Source: Tillus elongatus (Eukaryota; Arthropoda; Insecta; Coleoptera; Cleridae). From it: a stretch of 64,000 nt of DNA. The stretch is from contig OZ023263.1 of the NCBI GenBank assembly GCA_964006375.1, forward strand, positions 134,582,454-134,646,453, written 5' to 3'. The notes beneath the pieces are model-generated. The model did not search any database and was not told the DNA's origin. It saw only the letters and a list, made by a program, of their open reading frames with translations. Of the stretch, positions 14,691-26,867 are shown piece by piece (positions within the stretch are counted from its first letter, which is position 1; every line of letters starts with the position of its first letter). A program made the translations under genes and the position numbers.

Positions 14691-16644
14691 TTTTTTAATT
14701 TTGTCCGAATATGCTTTATATTGTCTATAACTAACATTTTGGTGAACATTTGTAAGTGCAAAACAATATGTATAATAACAAGTTAATACCTTGACAACCA
14801 ACAGCTGTGTCCTATATTTAATACAGTTAAATGAACCTCCTTAAAAGGAACCAAAAAATGAGATAATTTATAGGTGTTCCCCTTAAAATAACAAAGTTAT
14901 ATGTAGAACATTCTAAACAGTTTACGTGATTGAAGTAGTTGCAATCAAATTGAACATTTATTTAAAAAATGTGTGATACTATTTATGGTTTCTTTGTAAA
15001 CTAACCAGTCACAGTATAAGCAAATAGTATGCGCCCAAATGCAGTGCATACTGAAGAAAGAGAAGTTACTGAGATTAGAATCTAAGGCCGTTGACTTCAG
15101 AAGTACCTATTATTAGCACTGTGCCACCGAGGCTGCAGTTATTTAGTTCAACAATTATTAACAACTTAAAAATTATTACCTGATTTTGATCAGACCTGGT
15201 AGGTTTGTGTAAATAGCATTAAAGAGTTTGTAAATTAGCCCAATGAAACCAATTTCTCTAACAAAAACTCAAAAAACCTTTTGATTTTTTTTTTTGCAGC
15301 TCCATCATCAACAATACCATCTACCTAAACGCTAGATTTTAATTAAAGGTTAAATCAAATTAAAAGCATCTGAACATTTTTTTAAGTTCATTAATATATG
15401 ATTGTTTTATACATGGGGCCAAAGGCTCGAATCTTGCATTCCAAAAGCTTGACACCGCTATTACCAGCTGGCATATTTTACTTTTATTTTCCACAGTTTA
15501 AACTGATCGATGTAGCTAGAATTATGATAGCCGGTGCCTGGTTTTGTTTGATATATGGAGACTTTTTCATGAAACGAATTTGGGGTTAAAGACTTGATTA
15601 CAAAGAAAATAAGTATTTAACTCCTCCATAATCAAGTCAGATTTGAATTTTATCAGAAAGTCAGATGTTTAGTAATATTAGTATTTCTGTACCCACTTGC
15701 TCCTGAAACAAAATTTGTGGCTTGTAGACCTGAGCTTCCGAGGCCATCTAATTCATTTTAACTAACTAACTTCTAGAATGATATATTACTCGATTTTTAA
15801 TGGAAAAGTGTCAAATTAACCCCATAAACCACCTATAGTTTTTTCTTTCTTCTGAAGCGATTTACTTACAAACAATCCAGACTATCCAATTGTAAACACC
15901 TACCCGTGTACTAAATTTGATTTCGATAACTGCGGTCCATCGTAGTATTTGAATGTATGTTCTCAAAATCTCATGAAACGACATATTACTCGATTTTCAG
16001 TGTAGAAGTACAAATTTTAATCAACGAATCCCTATATCTCACCCCTTTCCTAAAGCGATTTTGCTCAAAAATAATCCAAATCATTTGTTGGTGGACCGCA
16101 GCCTGTGTACAAAATTTGAAGTTTATAGCTCCATTTCTTTAAAAGTTATCGCTGGAATTGACAGACTGACCTAAAGACTGATGGATACATTTTTTGCTTT
16201 TATTTTTTAACTTACACAATATCATATCAGGTTTTTTTTTCAAGTTTTGAATTTTTTGTAGAATTTTTATTCTCTTTATCATACTTCCACACATTTAAGA
16301 CGATATGAAAATAATAAGTAACGAGTAATTACCTACTGCATAATCTTACCCGTAACTCTTTACAAAAAGAATGACTGTTGCTGTCAACAGCTAAAAGATT
16401 TTTAAATTACCAAATACAACATGAAAGATCCTATATTATTACAGTGCAATTTCAACTGTTTTAAACATTAAACTGTTAATAGCCATTGACACTAACATTT
16501 TTCCACGAATTGCGTACCTACATCTCTAAATAGCGTTTGTTTTATTTTTTTACCATCTTTACAATCCTAAGCCATAAAATGGTTTAGGTTTGTTGATCAT
16601 GTTAAAACGATGCGAGGACCTGCTAGTGTTCATCTGGTAAAATA
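14689..16644. other. AT-rich stretch with a diverged tandem repeat
   Basis: No recognised gene. Two diverged copies of a unit of about 190 bases lie at about 15770-15955 and 15960-16190, with shared words CATATTACTCGATTTT and AAGCGATTT. The second ends in GACAGACTGACC, a style seen in many insect transposon remnants. Open frames at 15398 and 15957 lack family motifs. Confidence 0.45.
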
Positions 16645-16821
16645 TTGATGATAATAATAATAACGCTTTATTTGTTTCATACAACATGTATACATTACCC
16701 GTAATGGGTGTGAAATTTGTCAAAATAGTAAGAAATTAACAAACAAAACAAAAAATACATAAGTTCAAATAAAATAATAAATTCAAATAAAATAAAACAA
16801 AATAAAATTTGATTATCTCTC

Positions 16822-19585
16822 ATATTTTTCCCCTTGTATTGTTTTATCAGCTAAGTACTCATCAACAGTATAGTACGCCTTCTCTTCTAATATTTTTCTC
16901 AGTTTTGTTTTGAGTGTCGAATGATTGCATTTTTTTATTTCATTAGGTATATGTTATATATTTTTCTATGATGGCGACATGTACATTTTTTTGTAAATAT
17001 GTGAAGTTTTGTCTTTGGCTGTTCAGATCTTCTTTATTTCTAGTATTATGCTCGTGTGTACGTAAACACTCCTTAAACAGTTCACTGTGTTTTTTTATAA
17101 ACATTACTGCATTCAACATGTGACTGTAAGTATTTTTTCCCTTATGAAGTATGGTTTGTTCCGAGTTCAGTATACTTCTGAGACATCTCTTCTGAAGTAC
17201 AAAAATTGTATTCTACTTTTTATATAGGCATGATATGCCATTATAGCTACATTTTTATTTGTTATCGTAGCCAGTGTTCTCAGTGCAAATATATATATCT
17301 TGACATGTTATTGGCAATGGAGTTAATATGTTTCTTCCAGTCAAGACAATGGTTAATTTCTATTCCAAGAAAGTTTGCAGGCTCTGATGATTTTAATATA
17401 TTTGACTTACAGGTGAGTATTAACTCCTCGTTTATTTTCTTGAAGTTAAAATGTATTCATTTGGTTTTGCCAATGTTCATTATTAAGTTGTTATTTGAAA
17501 ACCATGAATTTAGGGTATTAACAGATGATTCAATTTTTCTTCTCAGTTCATCTGTAGTGTTGCTTCTGTAGATAATAGACGTATCGTCTGCAAACGATAT
17601 TAATTTTTCATCTACTAATTCTGATAAGTCATTTGTATATATAATGTATAAAAGTGGTTCTAAAATCGACCCTTGTGGGATACCTTTAATTATCTGTTCC
17701 TTTTGTGATCTATATATGTTGTTGTTATATTTCTCAACGATGTTTTGTGATCGATTTTCCAAGTACGATTTTATCAGTGTTAGTGCTACACCTCTGATTC
17801 CATACATGCTAAGCTTTGAGAATAATATATCATGCTATCAAATGCTTTACTCAAGTCTAAGCATAGTAAAGCTGTTTGTTGTGATCTATTTAAGGACTCT
17901 ATAATTTCTTGTAGTGCTTGATAAGTTGCTCTGATTGTAGATTTCTTTCTCCTAAAGCCATTCTGTGTATCAGAGAGTAATTTATTATTTTCTAAGTAGG
18001 AGTTTATTCTAGTGTATATTATTTTTTCAAATATTTTGCTAAATATTGGGAGAATAGCAATAGGCATGTAATTTTTTATCTGTTTTTTGCCTCCTTTCTT
18101 GTATATCGCTATTATATCTGCTGTTTTTAACTTATCTGGAAAGACACCTGTAGACAGGGTTAAGTTTATTATGTGCGTTAGTGGATGCATTATTTGTTGT
18201 GCAATATTTTTAACTAAAATGACTGGGATTTGATCTTCACTCACTGAAGCAGGGTTTTTCAGTAATTTTATCGTGCTATGAATATATAGTCAGTGGGAAA
18301 CATATAAATTGTTTTTTCTATTTTTTTACATTTGAATATTCTACAACCTGTGGCAAGTTTGGACACTGGTTAACAAAAAAATGTATTTACTTGATTTAGA
18401 GTATTTTCCATATCTGAATTTTTTATTTCTAAGTTTTCTATAAGTGAACTGCTTCTTTTATTAGTGTTTCCACTATAATTGTTCACAAGAGACCAAACTG
18501 CTTTATTTTTATTTGTAGCATTTACTATATAAGAAATATTCGATATCTTCTTTGCCCGCGTTACAACCTTGTTTAATATTTTTGTATATTTTTGGTAATG
18601 TTCGTTTGATATTAAACCTTTTATTATTATTTTTTGACTATAAACACCTTATTTTTACTAGAGATTACTATGCCTTTTGTTATCCATGACTTTGAGATTT
18701 TTGAGGTAAAAGTTTCAAGTTTGAAAATTTGATCATGCAAATTTTTGATGATTGATAGAAATGTATTATATGCTTTATTTGCATCATGTATGTTGTAAAT
18801 TACAGTCCATTCTATCTTGCTCAGTTCGTATGACATTCGATTTAGTTTTATTTTAATATATTTTCTTTTCCTAATTTTTCTTTCAGTTTTTATTTTTGTT
18901 CCAGAAAATGACAACAACTGCCCATATTGGTCTGATAGTGCTGAATTAATAACTCTTGCTTTTAAATTAAAATCAAAATTTACAAATATGTTGTCTATTG
19001 TAGAAGTAGTAGTTTTAGTGACCTTTGTTGGTTTTAAATTGTAGGTATGGTAAATCCATGAAAGATATTTTATTATTTGTTTCCTTGTTTAAATCTATAT
19101 TGAAATCACCGGCTATAACTATTTAAAGTTATTATACAACTTCCAACATTTATTTAGAACATAATCTAATATTTCCAAGAGTAGATGTTTATTTCATCCA
19201 TTGGGGGTCTGTATATACATAAAATTACAGTTTTCAAAGACTTACTCACCACAGAAGAGCACTCAAACTGACCTTCAATACTACCCTCTTTAATTTCTAG
19301 AGATTCCTTCCAGGTTTCACCATTTTTTACATAAATTACACTTCCACCATGTTTCTTGTTTTGTCTAGAAAACACTGACTTTATTTCATAACCGTTCACT
19401 TGAATGTTCTCCTCTTGCGAACACCAGTGCTCTGTAAGGCCTATGACATCTGGTTTTTCTTCCAAAGTTTGTAGAAATACTTCCATTTCCAACACTTTAT
19501 TCTTGATTGATTGAATGTTCTGATGATAAACCACTGTATCACAGTTTTCTGTCATCTTAAATTTTTCTCCGACTTTTTGTTTCAT
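16822..19585 (-). pseudogene. LINE ORF2: AP endonuclease and reverse transcriptase (CR1/Jockey group)
   Basis: Endonuclease blocks: YHQNIQSIKNKV, GLTEHWC, AGDFNID (about 19115-19090) and SDQYGQLLSF near 18945, where His of the usual SDH motif is Gln. Reverse transcriptase blocks: YKKGGKKQIKNYMPIAILP, NGFRRKKSTIRA, LDLSKAFDS, GIPQGSILEPLLYIIY and FADDTSIIY (the FADD active site, about 17600). The tail keeps FLGIEI..LDWKKHI-like and IPNEIKKC-like words before a stop near 16825. Frameshifts near 19170, 18620, 18250 and 17800 plus several stops make it inactive. A gap in similarity at about 18260-18620 suggests decay or a small deletion. Confidence 0.8.
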
Positions 19586-19638
19586 TATCTTCCTATTTAT
19601 TTCTTTGTTTTGATTGTTGTTATTTATCCCAGTTAATT

Positions 19639-20630
19639 TTAAGACTTTATTTCTTTGTCTTTGATTTCTAAAAAATTTTCCCTCTGCAATTCACCTCTTT
19701 TAAAATTAAAGTTGAATCGTCTAATAATTATACCAGCAGGCCAAAATTCCGGCTTGCTCATAATTTCGTGTAGGTCATTAGTTATTCCTACTTGGAATGC
19801 TTTTGCTTTTCCTTCGGTAGCCAGCGGTCTAACCACGAGTTCTTCATCGCACTCTATTCTACACTTATTCTTGACATAATTTCTCACTGTATTTTCAGTA
19901 ACATTTTCTTGGACTTTTCCTATATATAGCCACATTTTTCTTGGTTGTGATTTCAAATGGTCACCTGTCTCTGATATAGCAGTCCCTTTTATTTCTGGTT
20001 GTTTTCTGTATTTAATTTGTTTAGCGTTGGTTTTTGCACTTTCAGCAAATGTTTGTTTACTTTTATTTTTCCTGTATAACACCGTTTTAAAATCACCCCT
20101 TGTATCATTCTCAGCCTCAGATTTTCCCAAATCAATATATCGTTCATTATATTGGTTTGTTTATTTACATATTCTTTCACATTTGTTTGTTTAATTTTCT
20201 TATCATCTTCGGGTTCATTATCCATTTTTATCTCTTCTGATATGGCAGCTCATTTTTTCTTGTACTGATTCTGCATTTGTGAACAGTTTTTATTTACAGT
20301 ATTAGAAAATTTTTCTTCTAATAACTGATTCAATTTGATAAGTTCTTGTATTCTTGCTTCTTTTTTAGTTAACAGCTTTTTCAGGTAATTAATTTCAATT
20401 TGATAGCACATAATATCCTTATTTACATTATCACTTTTATTCTGTTTCTCTTGACAACATATCAAATTTTGATCCAAATCATACATTTTCACATTTTTTA
20501 TTCTTTGTGAACATGAAGTATGATATACTGCGTCACATTCTACACATTTTATACACTTTGCACCTTTTAAATGTACCTTTTTGCTGCAATAACTGTACAG
20601 CTCAGGAGAATTAATTTCACTGTCAGCCAT
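19639..20630 (-). pseudogene. LINE ORF1 with PHD-like zinc finger and RRM-like domain
   Basis: Likely start at 20630 (MADSEINSPELYSYC). A Cys/His cluster with PHD-finger spacing follows (CSKKVHLKGAKCIKCVECD, then YHTSC), then a Lys/Glu-rich stretch that could form a coiled coil (ITKLQ-like, about 20400-20260). After a stop and frame change the protein resumes at 20130 and carries an RRM-like domain (MWLYIGKVQENVTENTV) ending in WPAGIIIRRFNFNF. This PHD plus RRM plan is known from ORF1 of several insect LINEs, where it binds RNA. At least one frameshift near 20225-20130 breaks it. Confidence 0.65.
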
Positions 20631-20640
20631 CTTGTTTATA

Positions 20641-21280
20641 AAATGAAAATAAAAATAAAATGAGTTGGGTTAGATTTGATAGAAATCTCTAAATTTCAGT
20701 TCGGGTGTTTAGTCGTCAGGGGGCGTGTGTGTTGAACCATTTGTCTATGTAGAATGGGTTTTTTCCGCACAGTCCTGAACCACAACATGTGACAACAGTG
20801 TACTGGCCTTGGTACTGATATTTACTTATTGCATGTTCAATTTTAGTTTTTAGTTTTGCAGGTCTAAGGAAACGTGTCACAAATAATGCTGGAAATAATA
20901 CGTTTGGGAATTAATAACAAAATAAAAGATCAGCACCAACCTCCTCACTCTTAGATTTTTGTAGTGAAATAATTTAGAAGTATAAAAAGTAAAAGAAACA
21001 ATTTGTCTCATTTATGCAATACTTACTAATTAATACAGGAACATTGTAAATTGCTTGTACTTCAAAAATTCCTGTTACTTCTAGGAAGACCAATGCAATG
21101 AGTTTACTACATTTTTTAAATTAAAACTGTTTTGTCATTAATCTAATATTGCTAATTTTTTTGTTTAATTATTCACTTAAAATTGAAAAAACTATACTTA
21201 AATACGCAGAGACAAAAAATAGAAATTTGTATTCATTATTACCTTTGTTTACCTTCATGCAGGTGTGTGTTAATCATATA
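20641..21280. other. AT-rich stretch upstream of the LINE
   Basis: It may contain the LINE 5' UTR (GC-richer 20700-20820), but no border or promoter was recognised. No coding sequence was seen. Confidence 0.4.
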
Positions 21281-22556
21281 CAGGATGTGCTCATTAAAAC
21301 TTCCCACCTGGAAAATAACGGAATTAACAAACAAAAAAGAAAAAAGAAGCTTAGACGCGACGATTTTGTTTTCAAGTCGGACACATGATGGCGTAAGTTT
21401 TGGTATCTTGAAACCTACCCTTTAGGCAGCGGCGTGAAGTACTCTTAAATTTTAAATGGCACCCTATATTGATTTGCTCCTCATTTTAAAGCTTTCTCAA
21501 TTTTGCTCACGAAAACATATGACTATTTAAATTTTAGTTTGGATAGGCAATAAAATCATCAATTAAAGAATAAGACAAAATATCAATAAATTAAAGAATG
21601 TTATTTAATTGAATGTTCAAATTATTTTCCATCCACTTCCATACAATTATAAAATATTTTCTCCACTTCCGAACGAATATTTCAAAGCATTTGGGGCGTT
21701 ATCTGATGACTTTTTTTAAAAGTGTCTTGATAAAAATATTTTATTTTATAATTTTTTGTTTTTGTTTAATAAACGTTATCAATTTAAGTTTCTTGCCAGT
21801 TTTACTTTAAACGAGACAAGTAAGTCTTCTGTAAAATCATCACAAAGTCGATTGTATTCTAATTAGTGAAAATAATGTATACGAGTGCTGAAAAAGTGGA
21901 ACTAATTAGGTTGTTCTACAAGAGTGAAACATTTCACGACAGGCAGCACATATTTTTAATGATTGTCATCCTGAGAAAAACACTTTGCATCAGTACATCC
22001 TGAATTTAATGTATAAATTGGGGAAACTAGTTTTTGTTGCAAACAAAAGTATCAACATGAGCAGGTCGTACACTTTGAGGGTAATCAAGTAGATGTCTCA
22101 GGTCAGATCGCAATGGAACCTAATTTGAGTCTCAGGAAACTTGCAAGTACTTCAGGAATTTCTGTAGCTAGTTGCCGCTGAATCTTAAATAGTAATAAGT
22201 ATCAGCCATACAAAATTTATTTGGTTAATAAGTGATCGTACCAGAAGGAATCCAACCTTCCTGTAACCAATCTGTTTTTATTGCCATATCCAAACCAAAA
22301 TTTAAAAAGTCGTACATTGTTGTGAGCAGAATTGAGAAAGCTTTAAAATGAGGTGTTACTCAACATAGGGTATTTAAAATTTAAGAGCAAATTTACGCCC
22401 CTGTCTAAGGCGTAGGTTCCAAGACACCAAAACTTACGCCACCATGTGTCTCGCTTGAAAACAAAGTCGACGCGTCTCGGTTTCTTTTTTTAATTCCGAT
22501 ATTTTCCAGGTGGGGAGTTTTAATAGGCACACCCTGTATATAATGTATGTTTTTTA
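21281..22556 (+). mobile_element. Tc1/mariner-type element with about 265-bp terminal inverted repeats
   Basis: The left arm (21281 to about 21545, starting ACAGGATGTGCTCATTAAAA) and the right arm (about 22296-22556, ending TTTTAATAGGCACACCCTGT) are inverted copies of roughly 265 bases. They share CCCACCTGGAAAAT, TTGTTTTCAAG and TTTTAAAGCTTTCTCAATT. TA dinucleotides flank both tips (TATACAGG and CCTGTATA), fitting TA target duplication. Only an N-terminal transposase remnant lies between, so the element is an internally deleted, non-autonomous copy. Confidence 0.75.
21875..22255 (+). pseudogene. N-terminal remnant of Tc1/mariner-type transposase
   Basis: Starts MYTSAEKVELIRLFYKSE, typical of the DNA-binding head of insect ITm transposases. 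After frame changes come NLSLRKLASTSGISVASC and NKYQPYKIYLV (about 22120-22225), the second helix-turn-helix. No catalytic core follows. It lies between the long inverted repeats and is related to, but not the same copy type as, the transposase at 585-1352. Confidence 0.65.
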
Positions 22557-22912
22557 ACATATGTTTTAGTTCGCAGTATATACAAAAGGTATAAGAACAG
22601 TAGGTACATTAAAATATTTGGAAAAATCAGTAATAATAATTTATAGGTATTCTGGTCAGACTGATTTCCTAATAACGTGATTAGATAGTTCCAAAAATTA
22701 GTTTTAAAGTTAGTACGATAACAAAATCAAAAGAAGCAGAAGACACATATTTAGATTTAAACGTTAACAAAAATGACTGTCTAATACTATTTTAAAAGAG
22801 GTGCTAATATCCAAATCATTTTACTAAACAGAAGAACCCCTGCAGCAGTTGTACAACTTAAAATACAGATGTATAACTTAGATAAACAAACAACTTGATC
22901 TGACTATTATTT
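22557..22912. other. AT-rich stretch, nothing recognised
   Basis: No feature was seen between the long-TIR element and the MITE-like repeat. Confidence 0.5.
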
Positions 22913-23400
22913 ATTATACAGGGTGTAATTATTATAGAGGGTGCAAAAAAAAAGTGTTGAATATTGCCAATATTTCAAAAACTACTAAAGATCTTTTTTG
23001 ACACTCGGTATATTGATGTACTTAAATTTAATACTCCATTGACAAGTAAAAAAGTATGTGTAACTATACATGGTGGCTCAGAAATAATACCCATATTTTT
23101 ATTTCAAATAGAACACCCTGTATGTTTTTGCGTTTTCTAAATATACATCTAATTTACGGTCTAATTGTATTTGGAGTTTTTCCCTATATTCATTCACTAC
23201 TGAAAAAATGGCTGTTACAAACTGTTTTCAAAAATTGTTCATATTTCGAAAACTACGAAACATATTTTTTTGATACTTAGTACGTTGATGTATTTAAGTT
23301 CAATACACGTTTGACAAGTAAAAAATGATGTGTAACTATACAGGGTGGCTGAGAAATAATACCAACTTTGTTATTTTAAATGGAACATCCTGTATATTTT
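22913..23400. repeat. MITE-like repeat with duplicated unit of about 272 bp
   Basis: Bounded by TATACAGGGTGTAATTATTA (left) and ACATCCTGTATA (right), which are short inverted ends. Inside, a unit repeats with a period near 272 bases (GACAAGTAAAAAA... at 23041 and 23312; TGTAACTATACA at 23058 and 23330). Each unit carries its own ACACCCTGTATG/ACATCCTGTATA end, so one terminus is duplicated. No coding was seen. Confidence 0.6.
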
Positions 23401-23689
23401 GCAGATTCTAGTAAGCATTTAAGAGATGAATTCAGTGATGTAAGCTTTAAGTTGTTTATTCTTTATTAGTCACAATGAGGCATTCATGTACTCAAATTGA
23501 ATTCAGTCATTTGAATACATTGAAACTATGATGATGTTGTTTCATTTGTAATGTTGCTAAGTGCCTTATCTGCAATGATAAATTTGACAGTTTTTGTCAA
23601 ATGTTCTTAAGCACTCAAATAAGTGTACGCCTCAGTTAACTGAAATTAACATGGTAGCTTAATTGAAAAAGAAAAAATCAAACTGTTAA

Positions 23690-24170
23690 TGATAGTTGGA
23701 TATGGTGACCGCTAGAGAACACAAGCGGAAGTTGTCGATTTATTTACATAAAGCTTACCCTAATCGGCCTGCGATTACCCAATCTTGTGTAAGCAGACTT
23801 CTAAAGAAAGTCAATGAAACAGGACGTTTACAAGACAGACCAAAAACAGGCAGACTGAAAAACACTACTAGAGGTGGTGTGGCTATAAAAGTTTTAGTTT
23901 AGTTACAAGACAATCCCAATCAATCACTTCGACAGATGAGCCAACAACACAATATGTCTCACATGTCAGTTAAAAACTAATTCAAAAGCGAAAAGACACA
24001 TCCCTTCAAGATACATCTAGTTCAAAAACGTATAGAGGATGATTTTGATAGAAGAGCGGAGTTTTGTGAAATTATCATGGAGAAGTGCAATGTTGATCCC
24101 AATTCTGTAAATAATATTCTCTTTTCCGATGAGGCTACATTTATGCTTAACGGCACCTGGCACCATCAAT
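23690..24170 (+). pseudogene. Tc1/mariner-type transposase, N-terminal half
   Basis: Reads QSCVSRLLKKVNETGRLQD and RPKTGRLKNTTRGG (helix-turn-helix with GRPR-type linker), then SLRQMSQQHNMSHMSVKN, KTHPFKIHLVQ, FCEIIMEK and the first catalytic block NILFSDEATFMLNGT (about 24112-24150), where the Asp is kept. Stops occur near 23900, 23978 and 24171. The catalytic second half is absent: just after the first Asp block the sequence passes into a SINE fragment (24184-24240), which probably marks the truncation. Confidence 0.75.
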
Positions 24171-24183
24171 AGGCACAATTGTA

Positions 24184-24240
24184 GATATTGTGCTATGGCC
24201 AATCACTGACGCCAGAGAGCAGTTTTACCTCACAATCCTG
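24184..24240 (-). mobile_element. SINE 3' fragment
   Basis: The minus strand matches the last part of the SINE body at 25690-25760 (complement of GGCCAATCACTGACGCCAGA and of the next 35 bases). It sits at the break point of the transposase above. Confidence 0.65.
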
Positions 24241-24819
24241 GAAAGACCTGAAAGTATTAATTTTATAAGACTAAAAAATATTTAGCGGCCATAACACAGT
24301 TATCCAAGTTTATGGGACACACATTAAAGACATATTGTTCTCTTTACAGAATGTTTGATAATATTTATCAGACAGCAAAAGTATCAAAAATACTCGCACT
24401 TATGATGTAGAAAGGAGCTGAATTTTGAATTGTGACATATTTTTGTGATCAGTTTACTTTTTAAGTTACCATTAGGGCATATTTGTTTTCAACAAAACTA
24501 AATTTTTCTTAGTAACTTTCAAGTAACAAATTTTTGATCATTAAAGTCTTGGTAAGTTTTTGGGTACGATCTTGAGAAAAAAGTTTTTATAAAGAAGTTT
24601 TTATAAGGAAGCAAAACATTTTCCTTCACATCCTTGACATGTACCTTACTAGGTAACAGCTTATCTAAAGGTAATTTTAAAAAATGACTAAGCTGTGGAT
24701 GTGAAATTTAAGTTTTTATGAAACATTTATTTGTTTGGTAAATAAACTGTGAAAAAATAAACATTTTCAAATCTACAAGTATTTGTCAAAATGTTAAAAC
24801 CGGAAGGAACAACTACACT
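24241..24819. other. AT-rich stretch, nothing recognised
   Basis: No gene. A TTTTTATAAAGAAGTTTTTATAAGGAAG direct duplication lies near 24580-24610. Confidence 0.4.
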
Positions 24820-25020
24820 TTGCAAAATTCAATCCACCACAATACATTTTTTAGACCTAACAAGCGTATCGCTAACATAGTTAGCTTCATCAGAAGATCA
24901 ACAAACTGTGCAAACTTACTGTGAAAAGAACCTTGTTAATTGTTTTTAGCGGCCCGCTTAGTTTATTTGTGGTGTGTTATGTCTAAAAAATCTGTTTTGG
25001 TGGATTAAATGCTTTACACT
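24820..25020 (-). ncRNA. Decayed hammerhead-like motif in an inverted-repeat element
   Basis: On the minus strand, CTGATGA (complement of 24887-24893) is followed by a stem (AGCTAAC/GTTAGC, loop TAT) and then GATAC where GAAAC is expected, so the catalytic core is damaged. The outer flank CCACCACAATACA (24834) pairs with TGTGGTGTGTTATG (24971), keeping the inverted outline of the better preserved pairs at 61.6 and 63.3-63.6 kb. Confidence 0.5.
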
Positions 25021-25475
25021 TTACAATGTACTCATCATCAGTTAAAATCTTCAGATAGTAAACGGAAGAGACAGTCCAGCGAATATATTTGGTAAGATTT
25101 TTTGGACTGAATCAATTAACGTCCCAAATTATTGTCTTTTACAAGCACAAGCAGACGAAGATTTTCTTAAATACACGATTGTTATTTTTTTAACAAAAAG
25201 TTAAATGCATTATCAGAACTAATAATATTAATAAAATTATTAGTATCAGCTGTATTAATTTATAGTAATAAGCCTCCTTAAAATCACACGCAATTTTTTT
25301 TTAATCTATTCATAATTGACTTGACAAGACAAAACATTATTTTTTGTGGAGCGTTGTTTTTATGCAGACACACTGCTTACCTACATTTACCACAAATCGA
25401 TAGACATAACTTTAAACTCTTTATAATAAATTATTGACTATTGATAGTACTTGTGTATTTCCAACCTATTTTTTT
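25021..25475. other. AT-rich stretch, nothing recognised
   Basis: No supported feature. Confidence 0.45.
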
Positions 25476-25800
25476 GAGCCTCTGTGGTCCAGGAGTAAGA
25501 ACGTGCCTTTGAACCAAAGGGTACTGGGTTCGATTTTCATAGGGTTCCCCTTTCACTTTTTCAGTACATACTGTAGATGAACAAGTCGAATGTCTACACT
25601 TCCGCTCTTCGGAGGGGGCGTAAAGCCGTCGGTCCCGTGTCAATGCGATGTTGGACACGTTAAAGATTCCTACTTTGCTTACAGAAAGGCAGGAGTTCGG
25701 CAAAATCTCCAGGATAGTGAGGTGAAACTGCTCCCTGGCGTCGGTGATTGACCATAGTCGCGGAAATATACTGACGCTAAAGTACAAAAAAGGTTATTTT
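25476..25800 (+). mobile_element. tRNA-derived SINE, copy 2
   Basis: tRNA-like head with A-box-like GTGGTCCAGGAGTAAG and B-box GGGTTCGATTT (near 25525). The body matches copy 1 (AAAGCCGTCGGTCCCGTGTC, CAGAAAGGCAGGAGTTCGGC, CATAGTCGCGGAAATA) and the copy ends near a short A-rich stretch at 25785. The flanking sequence differs from copy 1, supporting independent insertions. The minus-strand open frame over it is not a gene. Confidence 0.75.
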
Positions 25801-26474
25801 TTTACAGTTACCTAACTGTTTAAATTGATATCCTTATACAACATTGAACCTAATATAAATAGGTAAAACATTTATGTTTTCTAATACACACAATTATCTT
25901 GTACCAAATTTGCTAGTTAGTTAGCTCAAAATTCGCGGGCGATCTTGTTATAAGAAAATTATATAGCTAAGGTATGTTTTTACATATACACAATTTTTAT
26001 AATATAACATTGTTGTAAAATTTGTTCTTAGGGAAAAAACATCGAAACACCAATCTGTTTTGAACTGGGTAACTGCATGCGCTTCGAGCCCTTGATATAA
26101 TGTATTTAGGTTAAACTCACAGCAAATATGTTCCCTTTGAATTCAAATTATTATACTAAAACTATCAGAACTTGACTTCGTAGGTCTGACAAACATCGCA
26201 TTGGCTCGGGATAATGCAGTGGCATACATATTCTTGTATATTTTGGTTCGGATTTATTAGAAACACAGGTTGGTTAAGCATTGTATGGTTTAAATGTAGA
26301 AATAGCATTATATACAACTTTTTTTATTTATTATGTTTTTAGATGTATATATATGTTGCTAAACTTAAATAAGTCATTAATTTTTAAATATATGCAACAT
26401 ATAGTGCGTTATTTTCATTATTTAAAGGTGGTCCAGGATTGTATGAATTTTCAATTGGCTTGGGTTTGCTACAA

Positions 26475-26476
<2 letters not shown>
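25801..26476. other. AT-rich stretch, nothing recognised
   Basis: No supported gene or shared repeat up to the (TA)n array. Confidence 0.45.
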
Positions 26477-26551
<75 letters not shown>

Positions 26552-26800
26552 TGCTCCTTTATCTTGCACATTATGCGTTTTCAAATGTGCTAGCTCGTTA
26601 CAGTGGCAACGGCATGCTGTGCAAGATATTAACCCAACATATGAAGATACACAAAATGATTATATTTATTTAAAAAAACAGCTACCTATCACCTTCATCA
26701 TTACATATTTTTCATCGGGTGCTTCCTGCAAAAATTGCTTGATGTGTTAATTGTTGTTCGAGGACTTTAGATTTTTTTCATCTTATAAGTCTGGGATTGG

Positions 26801-26866
<66 letters not shown>
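26477..26866 (-). repeat. Segment flanked by (TA)n arrays, inverted copy of 38480-38745
   Basis: (TA)n at 26477-26547 and 26807-26866 enclose about 260 bases that match the plus strand of 38480-38745 when reversed (shared words GCTAGCTCGTTACAGTGGCA, ATTTTTGCAGGAAGCACCCG in complement, CCCAATCCCAGACTTA in complement). On the minus strand it encodes CRCHCNELAHLKTHNVQDKG, also present at 38.7 kb. The segment is therefore part of a dispersed repeat. Confidence 0.65.

Positions 26867-26867
<1 letters not shown>

Larger units (their letters stand above)
16645..20640 (-). mobile_element. CR1/Jockey-group LINE, decayed
   Basis: Complete-looking order on the minus strand: ORF1 with a PHD-like finger (20630-20250) and RRM-like part (20130-19639), ORF2 with AP endonuclease (19585 to about 18930) and reverse transcriptase (about 18260-17400) and a C-terminal tail to about 16825, then a 3' UTR. 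The 3' end is a short simple repeat of ATT and ATC units (minus-strand reading of 16648-16667), as is usual for CR1 and Jockey-type elements that lack poly(A). The exact 5' end is unclear. Confidence 0.75.

Noticed and set aside
17206..17904. Plus-strand open frames of 86-121 codons
   Set aside because: They are antisense to the LINE reverse transcriptase, which has clear catalytic motifs.
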